Below, piece after piece: positions 1-8,215 of a stretch of 64,000 bases of DNA. The translations under genes and the position numbers were made by a program. The notes under the pieces were generated by a model. That model ran no database searches. It was not told the origin of the DNA and saw only the letters and a program-made list of their open reading frames with translations. Source of the stretch: Rhizobium sp. BK313. GTDB lineage: Bacteria; Pseudomonadota; Alphaproteobacteria; Rhizobiales; Rhizobiaceae. Location of the stretch: positions 124,001 to 188,000 of the forward strand of contig NZ_JACHZQ010000003.1 of the NCBI RefSeq assembly GCF_014193655.1, in the 5' to 3' direction. Within the stretch, counting starts at the first letter, position 1. Each line of letters starts with the position of its first letter.

Positions 1-346
1 TTGCATTGTCATCGACCGTAGAAGCTACGTATTTCTCAGAATTATCCCGCGAATAATTGAAAGAATATTTCTCAAACTCGTGCTGGCGGTGTTGAGAGAA
101 GTCGGAATAGTTGGCATAGCCGCTCATTGGAAGGCCGTCGACGATAATGCTTCCACCTGAGTCAAAGGCTTGTTTTGATTCGGCGAAGTTATCTTTAGTT
201 ATTAATTGGAGGTATGATAATTTTAGGCTCTCGCTTGATTGAAAAGATACATTATTTGGTTTTAATAATAGTGAGCAATCTATTTGTTGGGCGTAGACAA
301 TATCTGAGAAAAACAGCATGAAAAGCATAGCCAAATATGTTTTCAT
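1..346 (-). CDS. Secreted protein of unknown function (N-terminal part)
   Basis: An open frame runs from an ATG at 344-346 leftward off the window edge, so only the first 115 codons are seen. A strong ribosome-binding site (AGGAGGG) lies just upstream of the ATG. The N-terminus has a lysine followed by a hydrophobic stretch and VYA, followed by QQ, which looks like a classical signal peptide with cleavage near residue 19. The mature part is polar and rich in Ser, Tyr and Asn, with one early Cys. The region is clearly more AT-rich than the rest of the window, which suits acquired DNA. I do not recognise the family. Confidence 0.6.
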   Translation of the reverse strand, partial: MKTYLAMLFMLFFSDIVYAQQIDCSLLLKPNNVSFQSSESLKLSYLQLITKDNFAESKQAFDSGGSIIVDGLPMSGYANYSDFSQHRQHEFEKYSFNYSRDNSEKYVASTVDDNA

Positions 347-1037
347 TGAGGAGCCCTCCTTGCTCAAGGAGCAATCTTAAATCTATCGATTGCATGTAAT
401 CAATAAACATTAAGACGTATTCAGGTTGTATCTTTGTATATTATCGACGAATAGATGTTCACGGAATTCAACCGAAAAGGCACATTTTATATTTGGCTTG
501 CCTGAACCAACGGGAAGGTGTGCGGCAGTATAAACCAGAGCCCGCCGTGCAAAGCCACTTCTCTATTTTATGGCGGCCGAGATAGAGCCTATGCAAGAAC
601 CAGTCTAGCGGTAGCGAATTGGAGTTACTCACGGAACGGCTTGCCGGCCGTCTCGCTACCTACAGCTTTGCATACAATACAAATTGGGGTCACACATCTC
701 AGAGGTGATCACGTGGGAGCGGCTGCGAGGTTTTCCCCCCAAGGAAAACAGCGAACGCATCACAAGGCGCTATGGCGCTGCCGATCGCTGTATCTATTGC
801 GGCACAACCTCGGAGACCGACCAGCAAGTGCAGGCCGTTCGCGATCTGCCAATGAGCTCTGCTGAGTTGGAGCGCCTGCTGCGGCGACAGCAGTGTGGAA
901 GCCCACGAACAGGCGCGTCAGCGACTTGGTCGGAGCGCGCCACCGCGTAACGACCCGCTATGACAAGACGGACAGTTTCGCGGCGGCCCTCCACCTCGTC
1001 GCAGCCTTCCTTGCGCTGCGATGAATGTCTACAGTCC
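347..1037. other. Region without a convincing gene
   Basis: The first 150 bases are AT-rich and would contain the promoter of the leftward secreted-protein gene. A TTG-started frame at 684-950 on the plus strand (88 codons, with a CIYCGT motif) is the only one with protein-like composition. It has no ribosome-binding site and only one CxxC pair, so it may be a remnant. I see no RNA gene or repeat here. Confidence 0.4.
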
Positions 1038-1424
1038 CTAGGCTCCCAAGATCGCCTTCACCGCGTCCAGGCTTCCCAGCACCCTTTGCTTGATATTGAT
1101 TACATCGCCATAGTGGAACGGATCCCTCCCGCTGGGCCCCCCAGAACAACCGTTGTGTACCATTCCGATCATTTGTTCCAAAGTATTTTCAACGGCGTCG
1201 ATCTGTGGAGCCGCATTGCTTACCTCGCCTCTTGCCAACTGCAATCTTAAGTCAACGAGAATCCTCCCAACCTCGTTACTGGAGTTGACAAACCCTTCGT
1301 AGCCGGACGGGTTCAAGCCGTGTTCCCCGCCTGGGCAACTCAGGGTCATTAGCCGCACCATCCCTTGGGCTTGAAAGATTGCATCGGCCATCAGTTTGTC
1401 TAAGGCTGCGTTTATGTCGGCCAT
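1038..1424 (-). CDS. Hypothetical protein, 128 aa
   Basis: The ATG start is preceded by GGGAG at a good distance, and the frame has protein-like composition throughout. The product starts MADINAALDKLM, has no signal peptide or membrane segment, and looks mainly helical with two Cys (CPGGEHG near residue 30 and NGCSGG near residue 92). It stands alone, with no close neighbour on its strand. I do not recognise the family. Its position in the accessory region suggests a mobile-element cargo gene, but that is inference. Confidence 0.5.
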   Translation of the reverse strand: MADINAALDKLMADAIFQAQGMVRLMTLSCPGGEHGLNPSGYEGFVNSSNEVGRILVDLRLQLARGEVSNAAPQIDAVENTLEQMIGMVHNGCSGGPSGRDPFHYGDVINIKQRVLGSLDAVKAILGA

Positions 1425-1739
1425 CGGAGACTCCCTTTCCTTTTCTTCGATTTCGTCGCTGCAATGTCCTCAGATTACTTATATCATTGAGTTCGGCATT
1501 ATAGGTTCCGACTCATGGTAGAGGCGCACTCGCGGATTCACAACCAAGGGAGGAGACTGCGCCGAATCGCCTAAGTTGTAAAGCTATTCAAAAGGGGTAT
1601 AGCTACGGTCCATTTGGAAGACTCGCGCTCCGGACGTAATTGAGTCCATCGGCCAGCGCTGGGGCCAATCCCGAGCTGCCACCAAGCTGATCCGTAAACT
1701 TACAAGGAAAAGATTAGGCAATGGTTTGATCAGGCACCA
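1425..1739. other. Region without a recognised gene
   Basis: The right-hand edge of the leftward gene at 1038-1424 would place that gene's promoter here. No frame on either strand has a supported start and recognisable product, and I see no strong hairpin or repeat. Confidence 0.4.
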
Positions 1740-1955
1740 ATGCAGGACGTGGAAAGCCTTGTTGCAGCGATACGGAGGCAGGCGGCGCCAATATTCCTTC
1801 GCGACGACAAGGGACATATGAAAGGCATCCTGACCGATCTTCGGGAGCTTCCGGAAAAAGACGGCATTCAGTCTGGCCAAACCATCCTTGCGGCTGTGAC
1901 CTGGCTTGCTGACCTGTACGCTGGTGCGTCCAACGGTTCAAACGAGCTACAGTGA
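1740..1955 (+). CDS. Possible small protein or gene remnant, 71 aa
   Basis: The ATG-started frame gives a product with protein-like composition (starts MQDVESLVAAIRRQ). There is no clear ribosome-binding site. The frame remains open for 14 codons upstream of the ATG before a stop at 1695-1697, so the gene may be the tail of something larger that was disrupted. It ends convergently, overlapping the GIY-YIG gene by nine bases. No family recognised. Confidence 0.3.
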   Translation: MQDVESLVAAIRRQAAPIFLRDDKGHMKGILTDLRELPEKDGIQSGQTILAAVTWLADLYAGASNGSNELQ

Positions 1956-2405
1956 TCGCCGCGAGTATGAGTCGAACATCTGCTTGGCTACCTCTCGGTG
2001 GTACTCGTGCGAAGGGTGAAAGTGGATTTCGGTTTGGAAGAGTGGCCATTGGCCCGCTCGGCGAATGAGGAACACAAGCTCCGCCTCGACGGTTTCCATG
2101 TCTAGATGGTTCCGGTTCTCAGCGTCTGCATGAGCCCAGACACAAAGCGTAAGGCCACGCCCATCATCTTTGAACTGGTAGCCGTAGTATCCGCTTCCTT
2201 CGAGCGGCTTCATTCCTATCCGGGTGCGAAGTCGCTGTTTGGTCGCGCCCACGTAAACCGGCCAACCGCCCAAGCTCACGACATACACCTTTGGCATCGT
2301 AGACGTGGCGAGCTTACCCAGCCGCTCGGTCCCATCGAGGTTGGCCACCTTGAAGCCGGTTTTGGCTTCGACAATCTTGTAAGTCTCCGGCCCGACAACC
2401 TTCAT
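1947..2405 (-). CDS. GIY-YIG nuclease-like protein, 152 aa
   Basis: Residues 40-55 read VYVVSLGGWPVYVGAT, which matches the paired strands of a GIY-YIG fold with VYV and YVG in place of GIY and YIG. It is followed by Arg-rich QRLRTRI at 58-63 and by a Glu-containing helix (METVEAEL, 103-110) where the family has its metal-binding Glu. GIY-YIG domains cut DNA in homing endonucleases, UvrC and restriction enzymes; here there is no separate DNA-binding domain beyond about 35 N-terminal residues. The gene starts six bases after the stop of the upstream coiled-coil protein, so the two probably form one transcript. The role as a nuclease is inferred from the fold. Confidence 0.65.
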   Translation of the reverse strand: MKVVGPETYKIVEAKTGFKVANLDGTERLGKLATSTMPKVYVVSLGGWPVYVGATKQRLRTRIGMKPLEGSGYYGYQFKDDGRGLTLCVWAHADAENRNHLDMETVEAELVFLIRRAGQWPLFQTEIHFHPSHEYHREVAKQMFDSYSRRSL

Positions 2406-2411
2406 TGTCGC

Positions 2412-2969
2412 TTACCATGCTGACTTACAGTCGGCAGTAATGTAGACGCCATCAAGGTTTGGTTCACTTGCGACCACGGTGCAATTCTCCCCGGTGGGGA
2501 TAGGTTGAGACGCAGGTTCTCCCACCGTAATTATGCGCGGCTGCCCGCCCAGCTTTATCAAGAATCGACCTTTACCCACTGGCTCATGATCAAGGTAGAC
2601 GCCTAAGCCCGTGCCGGGGAAAACATAGCCATCGCCATAGACGAACCACTTCCGGGCGGCCTCGCGGTGGTACGTATCAATAATCGACTGCATTTTCTGA
2701 TCGGCTTGATTTAGGCCCGCAATCTTATTGTTGAGGCTCCCAATGGTCGCCGATTGATTGTCGCTAGAGACCTTCGCGGCATCGAGCGTCTTTTGAAGAC
2801 CGTCGGCACGGTCCTTCTCCTTGGTGATGTCAGCCCTCGGAACCGTTTCACCGACATACCACTTGAAAATGTCTGGCCCGACACCGGACGCTGCGCCACC
2901 CGCAGCTCCGACGACGGCTGATACGACTGAGCATATAGCGGTGAAAATGGGGAAGTTATTATCAGACAT
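2412..2969 (-). CDS. Membrane-anchored coiled-coil protein, 185 aa
   Basis: Residues about 8-30 form a Gly/Ala-rich hydrophobic segment that looks like one membrane helix or a glycine-rich anchor. Residues about 48-95 have the heptad-like composition of a coiled coil. The C-terminal half is a compact domain rich in Gly and Val containing two Cys. It is the first gene of a two-gene unit with the GIY-YIG protein downstream (six-base gap), so the products may act together. No known family is evident, and the shape alone does not show a function. The promoter should lie between 2970 and about 3100. Confidence 0.5.
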   Translation of the reverse strand: MSDNNFPIFTAICSVVSAVVGAAGGAASGVGPDIFKWYVGETVPRADITKEKDRADGLQKTLDAAKVSSDNQSATIGSLNNKIAGLNQADQKMQSIIDTYHREAARKWFVYGDGYVFPGTGLGVYLDHEPVGKGRFLIKLGGQPRIITVGEPASQPIPTGENCTVVASEPNLDGVYITADCKSAW

Positions 2970-3216
2970 GAAGAAAAATCCTATTCAAGTCTGGACTGGA
3001 TATCAGTTGGAAGTTGCCAATCGGTTGAGATGCATCATCACCGGACGTGCCCGAATATAATCGCTGAGGATGTGCGGCATGTTTTTAGGGTGAGGGCTAC
3101 CGACGCCCAGGGAGCAGAGAAACGCCAGCAGGGCGGGCAGCGCGTATATACAAAGGAGAAAAATTCATCCTTCATGAGTTGGCTGAAGGAAAAACCCTCC
3201 CGCTCCTCCGGCGCAT

Positions 3217-3691
3217 TTGCCCGCAAAGGCGGTCGAGGTGGACAGCGAGAGTGAAACGGCTTTGCGCGACTACATCACCCAGTGTGAAGGCACCACGGGC
3301 CAGCGGGGCTGGGGCTACTCCACCTCGCTCGACTATGGCAAGTGGCTCCCAGGCGGCAAGGAGCAAGATCTGACGGTTCTCACGCTCGACCAGATCGAAG
3401 CACTGCAGCTCGAGATGCTCTCGCATCCCGAGAATGCCACGCATCCGGGCGGCGGATCAAGTGCGATCGGTCGCAATCAGATCGTGCGACGCACACTTAA
3501 GGGGCTCCGGGCGCAGCTGCGCCTGAGCGGCGCAGCTCTTCGACGCAGCGATGCAGAACCGGCTCGCCCTGACGGTCGCCCGCCGGCGCGGAGCGACACG
3601 AGGCCTCGGCAAGGAGTGGGCCAGCCTGACGGGCGAGAAGCTCGACAAGGCGGTCGCGCTTGCCCGGGCGGCGTTCGAGCCTGGGAGCTAA
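3217..3691 (+). pseudogene. Phage-type lysozyme-fold peptidoglycan hydrolase, frameshifted
   Basis: The first about 105 codons, from a TTG at 3217, encode a phage endolysin-like domain with YITQCEGTTG, then VLTLDQIEALQLEML, then SSAIGRNQIVRRTLKGL. This order is typical of phage lysozyme-like proteins (a Glu after the first helix, then GRYQIV). Near 3525-3535 the similarity jumps to another frame, where the sequence continues LFDAAMQNRLALTVARRRG and then EWASLTGEKLDKA and stops at 3689-3691. One extra base, or two missing, would restore a single reading frame. The start is uncertain, because the ATG at 3175 lies in another frame. The gene is a prophage remnant, unless the shift is a sequencing error. 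Confidence 0.6.
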
Positions 3692-4019
3692 GCCAAGGCT
3701 TCCGCAACGACGCGGCGTGAGAACAACGATAGCTCCGCCGCGCTGGCAGCCGAACGGCACGCATTCTGCACACCAGAACCTAGATCTGGCGTGTCTGCCG
3801 ATTTCACCAAACTCTTGCGCATTGCCGCCAATAGTTTGCTTTTGGGTGCCAACCCAACCCGCGGCTCTTGCAGGAGTAGGGGCTCCAGCCATACCTCGGC
3901 GTCGCGGCCACATGGTGCGGCAAAGGGTCGTTCACCGTCGCGGGGAGCGGTCACGGTCTCAGCGCCGGCACCTGCGCCGCTCCGCTTCTCCGCATCGTAA
4001 GAAAGGAACATTACAGATC
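3692..4019. other. Region between lysozyme remnant and nucleotidyltransferase gene
   Basis: The plus-strand frame of the downstream nucleotidyltransferase gene is open through this stretch, but its translation here is Arg/Pro-rich low-complexity sequence and is unlikely to be coding. The ribosome-binding site AAAGGAAC just before 4020 belongs to the next gene. I see no RNA gene, repeat or strong hairpin. Confidence 0.4.
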
Positions 4020-4787
4020 ATGGGGATGAAACTATCGAAGAGCGAGACCATCATCGGTCTGCCTGCCGTCACCGCTCGCGACATCGTCGCCAAACACCTC
4101 AGCGGGGGCGACTGGTTCTATCTCAAGGCTGTCGAGTACGCGCTACAGGCGGAAGTCTGCTTTGAGAAAAAGCGGGGCTACAAGTACATCGACTATGAAG
4201 CCGCCGCGGAACGCGCGCCGGCGCTCCTCGCCAAGATGATGGAGGAGGGTTATGTCGAGAAGGGCGAGACCGACACCCACGAGGAATACGGAAAGCGCCA
4301 GAGTTACCGTCCCACCGACAAAGGCCTCGACCTGTCGCGCGTTAAATTCGTCAAGCGCATGAGCCGTGCCAAGGCCATAGAGCAGCTGCAGGCGTTCCTC
4401 GACCCGGTCGAGGCTATCAATGTTGGCGAATATGTCTATGTCGTCACAGACGTGTGGCTGTATGGTAGCCTTATAACGGACGCCGCCGACATCGGTGACG
4501 TCGATCTGGTCTACAAGACCGACTGGCGCGAGGGCCACTGCGGCTATGCCGATCACGTGCAGCACAACAAAGCACGGGCGGACACCTCTGGCCAAAACCT
4601 CGATTTCTATGGAGTGATGCGCTTCGGTAGCGTAGAGATAGAGCGCATCCTCAAGGATCGTCGCCCGCATATCTCGCTCAATGGCTTTGTCCATCACGCG
4701 CTGCACCAGATGAAGGGCGGCTATCGCCAGATCGTCAAGGATGGCGTCGTCTTGAAGGATGACATCCCGCAAGGAGACACCAAATGA
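4020..4787 (+). CDS. Nucleotidyltransferase-fold protein with N-terminal winged-helix-like region
   Basis: The 255-residue product is taken from the ATG at 4020, which has AAAGGAAC upstream. Residues 147-165 read WLYGSLITDAADIGDVDLV, matching the GS...DxD signature of minimal nucleotidyltransferases (Gly149-Ser150, Asp160 and Asp162). Residues about 10-105 are helical with a YRPTDKGLDL segment, like winged-helix proteins. Such enzymes transfer nucleotides to proteins, RNA or antibiotics and occur in MNT/HEPN toxin-antitoxin pairs. No HEPN partner is adjacent. The gene points toward the convergent ATPase gene at 5013. The family call is by motif only; the target is unknown. Confidence 0.6.
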   Translation: MGMKLSKSETIIGLPAVTARDIVAKHLSGGDWFYLKAVEYALQAEVCFEKKRGYKYIDYEAAAERAPALLAKMMEEGYVEKGETDTHEEYGKRQSYRPTDKGLDLSRVKFVKRMSRAKAIEQLQAFLDPVEAINVGEYVYVVTDVWLYGSLITDAADIGDVDLVYKTDWREGHCGYADHVQHNKARADTSGQNLDFYGVMRFGSVEIERILKDRRPHISLNGFVHHALHQMKGGYRQIVKDGVVLKDDIPQGDTK

Positions 4788-5012
4788 AAAGCCTCGGTTA
4801 GCCGCTGAAGCGCCCCACCGATAGAACGCAGTGTCCAGAATATGATCGTTGACAAATCGACGACGACGTCGGCCGCTCCGCTAGTAGCGAACAAATGGAT
4901 CAAGCCGCATCGCACCCGACCCGGTTTTGATCACCGGGCCGGGTCGGCACATTAACACGCGACGCAGTGGCTCAGGTCCGACAGACAGCAAACAACTGTG
5001 ACGCCCGGTCGT

Positions 5013-6587
5013 TTACGAAAGCTTAGCGAGGATTTTGTCAACGAGCGCCTTTGCTGCAGCCGTTGAGGGGGAGCATTGGTAAACCAGATCGCAAAAACGC
5101 TCAAAAGACTTTCGTTCACCGAGCTCGAGAGAAGCAAGGGCATTTCCCGTAGCAGGAACCACATCACTTAATGCTTCCAACTCTGCCCTAAGAGTATTTA
5201 TATCGGCTGATTGAATGGCAATGTCTTCGGGTATAAACACCCTTTGTTGTAGGGCCCTTTGGATTCGCGAGAAGCTCTCTTCAGCCCGCGCTGTCTGTTT
5301 TGCGCGCTCTGTTTCGCCGACAGCACCCTGCGACAAGACATCCACAACTTCTCTCACAGCATGTTTCTGCAGCTCGATCTCTCGAAGCCAATTTCTTTTG
5401 ATGGAACTTGTGCGGCAAAGATTTGCGATTTCCCTGGCAACCGGTGACAGCTGATTGGTCAGATTGTGATAATGGGCATTCTGCTCGAAGTGATCCCGAC
5501 GGCCATTTGGAACGATTTTTCGATCGACAACGTGGATTTCACCAACGGCCCACGCATTAAACCGTATCTCGGGGAACAACTCCTCAAGAAGGTTATGCTC
5601 GCCAATCTGAACATTTCCAGCGCGAAGCCTCAGCCCTTTCACGCCAGCAGCATTCGGCAGCGCGCCCTCATAGTCATGATGAAGAACCCAGACAATCGCT
5701 GCAAGATCGCCGTCGATCGCTGAGATTTCGCTGACCGAAAGCCGATTGAATCGAATTGAAGGATGGCCGTTCGGCGCAAGGACGTCGCGGTGCGGCCGAA
5801 AGACAGGCCGGTCGTTCCCCTCAATCCGAATATCTAGCTCTCCGAGCGCAACGACCGGAGCAAGCGCTTCACGGATCTTGGCTGCAAAACTGAATTCCGG
5901 CGCGAATGGAACGGGCGCGACTTGACCAAGATATTCGTCCACGGCGGCTGGACTCATCAACTTGTCGCTGCGCAGACGAACAACTCCGCGCAATTCGACT
6001 TCGAAAAATCGGTCTGGATAGTCGTCGGTCGTCTTCTTTCTCAAGGTCGCAACAGAACGTATCAGACTCTGTATGTCGCCGTCGCCTTCACGCAAGGCCG
6101 ACTTCAGCCGCCGGCAATCCCACGTCAATTCAGCCACGGTCGCATCTGACGCTGTCCTGGAGCGGAAGATCAATTCTTGCGCATAGCCCAGTCCTGCGAG
6201 ACGGCCGACACCCCTAAATCCTCGCGCATTTGTCCCACGTTTGCCGCTCGCGCCGAGTGCCGCCATCTTACGGGAGAATTCAGCATTCGTCAGGCCGGCT
6301 CCATTGTCGCGAATCCGTATGCTTCTCGTTGCGGGATCAATCGTGATCAAAACCTTCCCATCTTCTTCGACAGAAAGCAGGCCGTTGCTGCGCGCGTCGT
6401 CGATGGCATCAGCAGAATTTTGCACATACTCGCGGTAGATAGTCATCGGATCGATGTACATCGCACTGGAAACCAGTTCCAAGACATCCCGACCAATCGT
6501 AACCTCTTCGAGAGGCTCGCTCTGGCCTTCCGCTTTCGCGGCAAGAAACGCCGCCCGGCTCATCCGTGTAGTGCCCTCCGTTGTCAT
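5013..6587 (-). CDS. Hsp90-like GHKL ATPase, 524 aa
   Basis: The Bergerat ATP-binding motifs are intact. The N box is REYVQNSADAID with Glu53, Asn57 and Asp60, motif G1 is RDNGAGL at 93-99, and motif G2 is GFRGVGRLAGLGYA at 123-136. The central region resembles the middle domain of Hsp90/HtpG-like proteins, but the length is shorter than HtpG and the C-terminal 120 residues are helical and different. Stand-alone Hsp90-like ATPases recur in bacterial defence islands. The start ATG overlaps the stop of the radical SAM gene by four bases, so the two are translationally coupled. This is the last gene of the seven-gene cluster. A chaperone-like or clamp-like role in the system is inference. Confidence 0.8.
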   Translation of the reverse strand: MTTEGTTRMSRAAFLAAKAEGQSEPLEEVTIGRDVLELVSSAMYIDPMTIYREYVQNSADAIDDARSNGLLSVEEDGKVLITIDPATRSIRIRDNGAGLTNAEFSRKMAALGASGKRGTNARGFRGVGRLAGLGYAQELIFRSRTASDATVAELTWDCRRLKSALREGDGDIQSLIRSVATLRKKTTDDYPDRFFEVELRGVVRLRSDKLMSPAAVDEYLGQVAPVPFAPEFSFAAKIREALAPVVALGELDIRIEGNDRPVFRPHRDVLAPNGHPSIRFNRLSVSEISAIDGDLAAIVWVLHHDYEGALPNAAGVKGLRLRAGNVQIGEHNLLEELFPEIRFNAWAVGEIHVVDRKIVPNGRRDHFEQNAHYHNLTNQLSPVAREIANLCRTSSIKRNWLREIELQKHAVREVVDVLSQGAVGETERAKQTARAEESFSRIQRALQQRVFIPEDIAIQSADINTLRAELEALSDVVPATGNALASLELGERKSFERFCDLVYQCSPSTAAAKALVDKILAKLS

Positions 6588-8215
6588 GCCATAGCCCTTT
6601 GCGTTGGTGCGAGCTCTGCAGCAATGGCGATGCTCTCCTCGTCATAGTCCAAACCAGCGTCTTCAACGCGCTCGTCTTCTGCCAGCCCGAGATCAGACAT
6701 CGATTCCAGACGGATCAGTTCTTTTTGCGTTGCCCAGATCGTGGTCAGTTCATCCTTGGACGCCGGAATATAAAAGCGGAGGATGCGGCGAACCTTATCG
6801 TTGGCCGCAAAGTCGCTGAGCATCACGAACTCCCGGGGATCGCGGGACGACAGCAGTTCCATCAGCTCTGCACGCTCGTAATTATCCAGCGAAGCGAATT
6901 CCACCTGAAATTCGTAAAGCTTCTGATCTTGGTCGTATCGCTCGTACCAAGTCCGATTGAATATGAAATCGTGCGGCATCATCAGAATACGGGAATAATC
7001 CTCGAATGTGTCTCCAAAAGCATGCTTGAAGAAGTCGGGCGCGCCGCTCACGATGCCATGAGTTGCCTGCAACACGATCTGCATCGAGCGGAGTTGGTAA
7101 CGGGTCCACTTCTCGCCGATATGCCCGCGGTTGGGGCGGTTCGTCGGTTGATAGCGCATCGGGAACGACCAGATTCGGATGCCAAGTTCCTCGTTGAGGG
7201 TCACGTTCAAGCGCATACGTTCGAACAAGTCTTCAGGTCCATCATGAAAGTTATAGAGCATATAGTTGGACAACTCGGTCAGCCCATATTCCGCTGCGTA
7301 TCTCACTGCCTGTTCATACGGTTTCTTGACGCCGAGATGGTCGAAAGCGATCCGGAGTGGTTTTAAGCAGATCGTTGCCAGTTCGCGCAGATACATCGGA
7401 TCCTTACACAGGATCCGGGCGTCAACGCCTTGGTTGAAGTCGACACGTCGCTGAACGGCGACCTTCGCGCCAGGCCTCATGAGCTTTGCCCCAGGCACGA
7501 ACCCAAGATCGCGGATTTCTGCAATGATTTCCTTGAACCTGGCTGAGGCGACAACATTGTTGTCCATCAGGATAAGGTCCTTCTTCGGACCGTAATGCTC
7601 ATCGATGGCGCGCACGAGATCCGTCAACGACTCGGTATCGCGCTGCATTCCTTCGAGTTTCGGCACACCGCAAAAATGGCATTTTCGAATGCAACCGCGC
7701 GATGTGTAAGCAAAATAGGCGTCTCGCACGGGGTAGCGGTAATCGATCTGCGATAGGATATCATAATCCGGGACGAGATCCTCAATCGGCCGCCCTTTCG
7801 TGTCGCTGGAATAGAGTTCCTCGGCGAACTCATCAAGTTGCAGGGATACCGCAGGGGAATCGGACAGAAGGCCTTTAATGAACCGGATGCCATGCCAGCG
7901 ACGTTCATCGAGAAAGCGCTCGTGCATAAGAGATGCAGCAATCCCCCCGACGAAGACCTTGTCTGCCTGGCCGTTAGCCACTTCGAGTGCAAAATCGACC
8001 GACTGAGAAATCTTCGGATATTCGAAGGAAAAGAGCGTCGTTACATAAATCCGGTCCCACGCTTGGTTCATAACCGAGCGGTCCTCCCCCTTGATGAAAC
8101 GGACGCGGTCACGCTTGCCACGGGGGCCATGATACTGGGCAATCTTCATCAGGCCCAATGGCGGATACTTGTTTTTGTAGCCTGGCTCGATGAGCAGGAT
8201 ATTCTTGTTAGCCAT
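6584..8215 (-). CDS. B12-binding-type radical SAM enzyme, 543 aa
   Basis: Residues 175-182 read CIRKCHFC, the CxxxCxxC motif that holds the 4Fe-4S cluster of radical SAM enzymes. The N-terminal about 150 residues (ILLIEPGYKNKYPPLGLMKI, then VFVGGIAASLM) look like the cobalamin-binding Rossmann domain of class B enzymes, though no DxHxxG motif is visible, so cobalamin binding is not assured. About 170 residues follow the barrel and match nothing I know. The start overlaps the DGQHR gene by eight bases and the stop overlaps the GHKL gene by four. Class B enzymes methylate or rearrange unreactive carbons. Substrate unknown; a DNA base, nucleotide or partner protein is suggested by context. Confidence 0.85.
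   Translation of the reverse strand: MANKNILLIEPGYKNKYPPLGLMKIAQYHGPRGKRDRVRFIKGEDRSVMNQAWDRIYVTTLFSFEYPKISQSVDFALEVANGQADKVFVGGIAASLMHERFLDERRWHGIRFIKGLLSDSPAVSLQLDEFAEELYSSDTKGRPIEDLVPDYDILSQIDYRYPVRDAYFAYTSRGCIRKCHFCGVPKLEGMQRDTESLTDLVRAIDEHYGPKKDLILMDNNVVASARFKEIIAEIRDLGFVPGAKLMRPGAKVAVQRRVDFNQGVDARILCKDPMYLRELATICLKPLRIAFDHLGVKKPYEQAVRYAAEYGLTELSNYMLYNFHDGPEDLFERMRLNVTLNEELGIRIWSFPMRYQPTNRPNRGHIGEKWTRYQLRSMQIVLQATHGIVSGAPDFFKHAFGDTFEDYSRILMMPHDFIFNRTWYERYDQDQKLYEFQVEFASLDNYERAELMELLSSRDPREFVMLSDFAANDKVRRILRFYIPASKDELTTIWATQKELIRLESMSDLGLAEDERVEDAGLDYDEESIAIAAELAPTQRAMA

Noticed and set aside
684..950. Zinc-finger or HNH-like protein from CIYCGT
   Set aside because: Only one CxxC pair is present, the start would be TTG and there is no ribosome-binding site.
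3660..4019. In-frame extension of the nucleotidyltransferase gene to 3660
   Set aside because: The 120 extra codons encode an Arg/Pro-rich sequence without domain features, and a ribosome-binding site stands before the ATG at 4020.
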